The translations under genes and the position numbers were made by a program. A DNA stretch of 64,000 nt, taken from the NCBI RefSeq assembly GCF_030230605.1, contig NZ_JASPDO010000001.1, positions 199,264 through 263,263 of the forward strand, in the 5' to 3' direction. Numbering within the stretch: the stretch's first letter is position 1; the number at the start of each line of letters is the position of its first letter. Source of the DNA: Brevibacterium sp. UMB1308A. Lineage in GTDB: Bacteria > Actinomycetota > Actinomycetes > Actinomycetales > Brevibacteriaceae. The notes under the pieces were generated by a model, which was not told where the DNA came from, ran no database searches, and was given only the letters and a program-made list of their open reading frames with translations. Below are positions 63,768 through 64,000 of the stretch, one piece after another.

Positions 63768-64000
63768 AGGCGATTTTGGGCCGAAAACGTGAACAAAACG
63801 AACAAAAGGGGCGTGTAGTCAACACACCGTTTTGAGCTGTGGTGGGTAAATGAGGTCGGAGCATGTGGTGGCGCGGCACCTGCTTGGTGGGTCATGTCTG
63901 CCTGGTGCATCGCATCTGTTTCGCAGAGCAGTCCAAGTGAGGTGCCCCGGGTGGTTTAGCTGTGACCAGACAGCGCAAAGCGAGCGAGACTACGCATTAT

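Larger units (their letters stand above)
63320..64000. other. Repeat-rich non-coding stretch
   Basis: No convincing gene: small open frames of 76-94 codons have no ribosome site or family resemblance. The stretch holds three copies of the CCGAGGT/ACCTCGG heptamer (63396, 63431, 63468), two copies of CCGGGTGGTTTAGCT (63347 and 63946), two GGGAGTCGCC copies (63479 and 63515), and two inverted repeats listed separately. It may be a regulatory region or an intergenic repeat cluster; the next gene lies beyond the window. Confidence 0.6.

Noticed and set aside
63399..63910. Open frames of 76-94 codons in the terminal non-coding stretch
   Set aside because: No ribosome site, odd composition, low similarity to any family, and overlapping repeats; not credible genes.
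1..64000. Strand-biased chromosome-segregation motif (KOPS/Chi) as an explanation of CCGAGGT
   Set aside because: Copies are nearly balanced between strands (about 33 to 27) within the window, whereas those motifs are strongly skewed.

Overview
The window reads as chromosomal DNA from a moderately GC-rich Actinomycetota (Micrococcales-like). The evidence is a set of genes largely confined to that phylum (DUF3073, DUF3151, a sterol-carrier family protein, a DUF779 partner of aldehyde dehydrogenase), an actinobacterial choice-of-anchor M surface protein, and a PurS/PurQ/small-PurL type FGAM synthetase. I cannot name the species.

Layout. 0-3.3 kb: an MFS exporter and an acyl-CoA synthetase. 3.3-6.8 kb: a large surface-anchored protein coupled to a lytic transglycosylase. 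7-8.9 kb: aldehyde dehydrogenase plus DUF779. 9-11.7 kb: a prepilin peptidase, two linked membrane proteins and a DUF192 protein. 11.7-17.9 kb: three tandem OmpA-domain lipoproteins with a small lipoprotein between two of them. 18.1-27.7 kb: a Tad/Flp pilus operon (zinc-ribbon protein, CpaB, a TadZ-TadE fusion, TadE, CpaF, TadB, TadC, a two-component system, Flp pilin, TadG-like protein) closed by a strong terminator. 27.8-37.7 kb: housekeeping genes including purM, purF, an aldehyde dehydrogenase, an asparaginase-like protein and a purD-purC fusion. 37.8-48.7 kb: an accessory stretch of lipoproteins, small membrane proteins and three proteins that begin with Flp-pilin-type leaders, with purS-purQ inside it. 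48.8-63.3 kb: purL, an S9 peptidase, thioesterases, purA, a cell-surface polysaccharide ABC exporter with a glycosyltransferase, a ferredoxin-reductase-like flavoprotein and an amino-acid:cation symporter. 63.3-64 kb: non-coding, repeat-rich.

The most striking biology is a family of proteins whose N-terminus copies the Flp prepilin cleavage/membrane segment but whose C-terminus is an effector. One carries a GH-E type HNH/Endo VII nuclease toxin domain and faces an ankyrin-repeat protein, a plausible immunity partner. One carries an NlpC/P60 peptidase. A third is a long uncharacterised protein with a distant relative next to the prepilin peptidase at 10-11 kb. Three related lipoproteins lie at the OmpA locus and at two effector loci. 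Together with the Tad pilus and its peptidase this suggests, as inference, a contact-dependent effector system that uses Tad/Flp export or display.

Two further features stand out. The heptamer CCGAGGT/ACCTCGG occurs about once per kb on both strands (about 60 copies by eye) but is scarce in the Tad and effector regions. There are also two gene fusions, TadZ-TadE and PurD-PurC. I saw no rRNA or tRNA genes, CRISPR arrays or insertion sequences.
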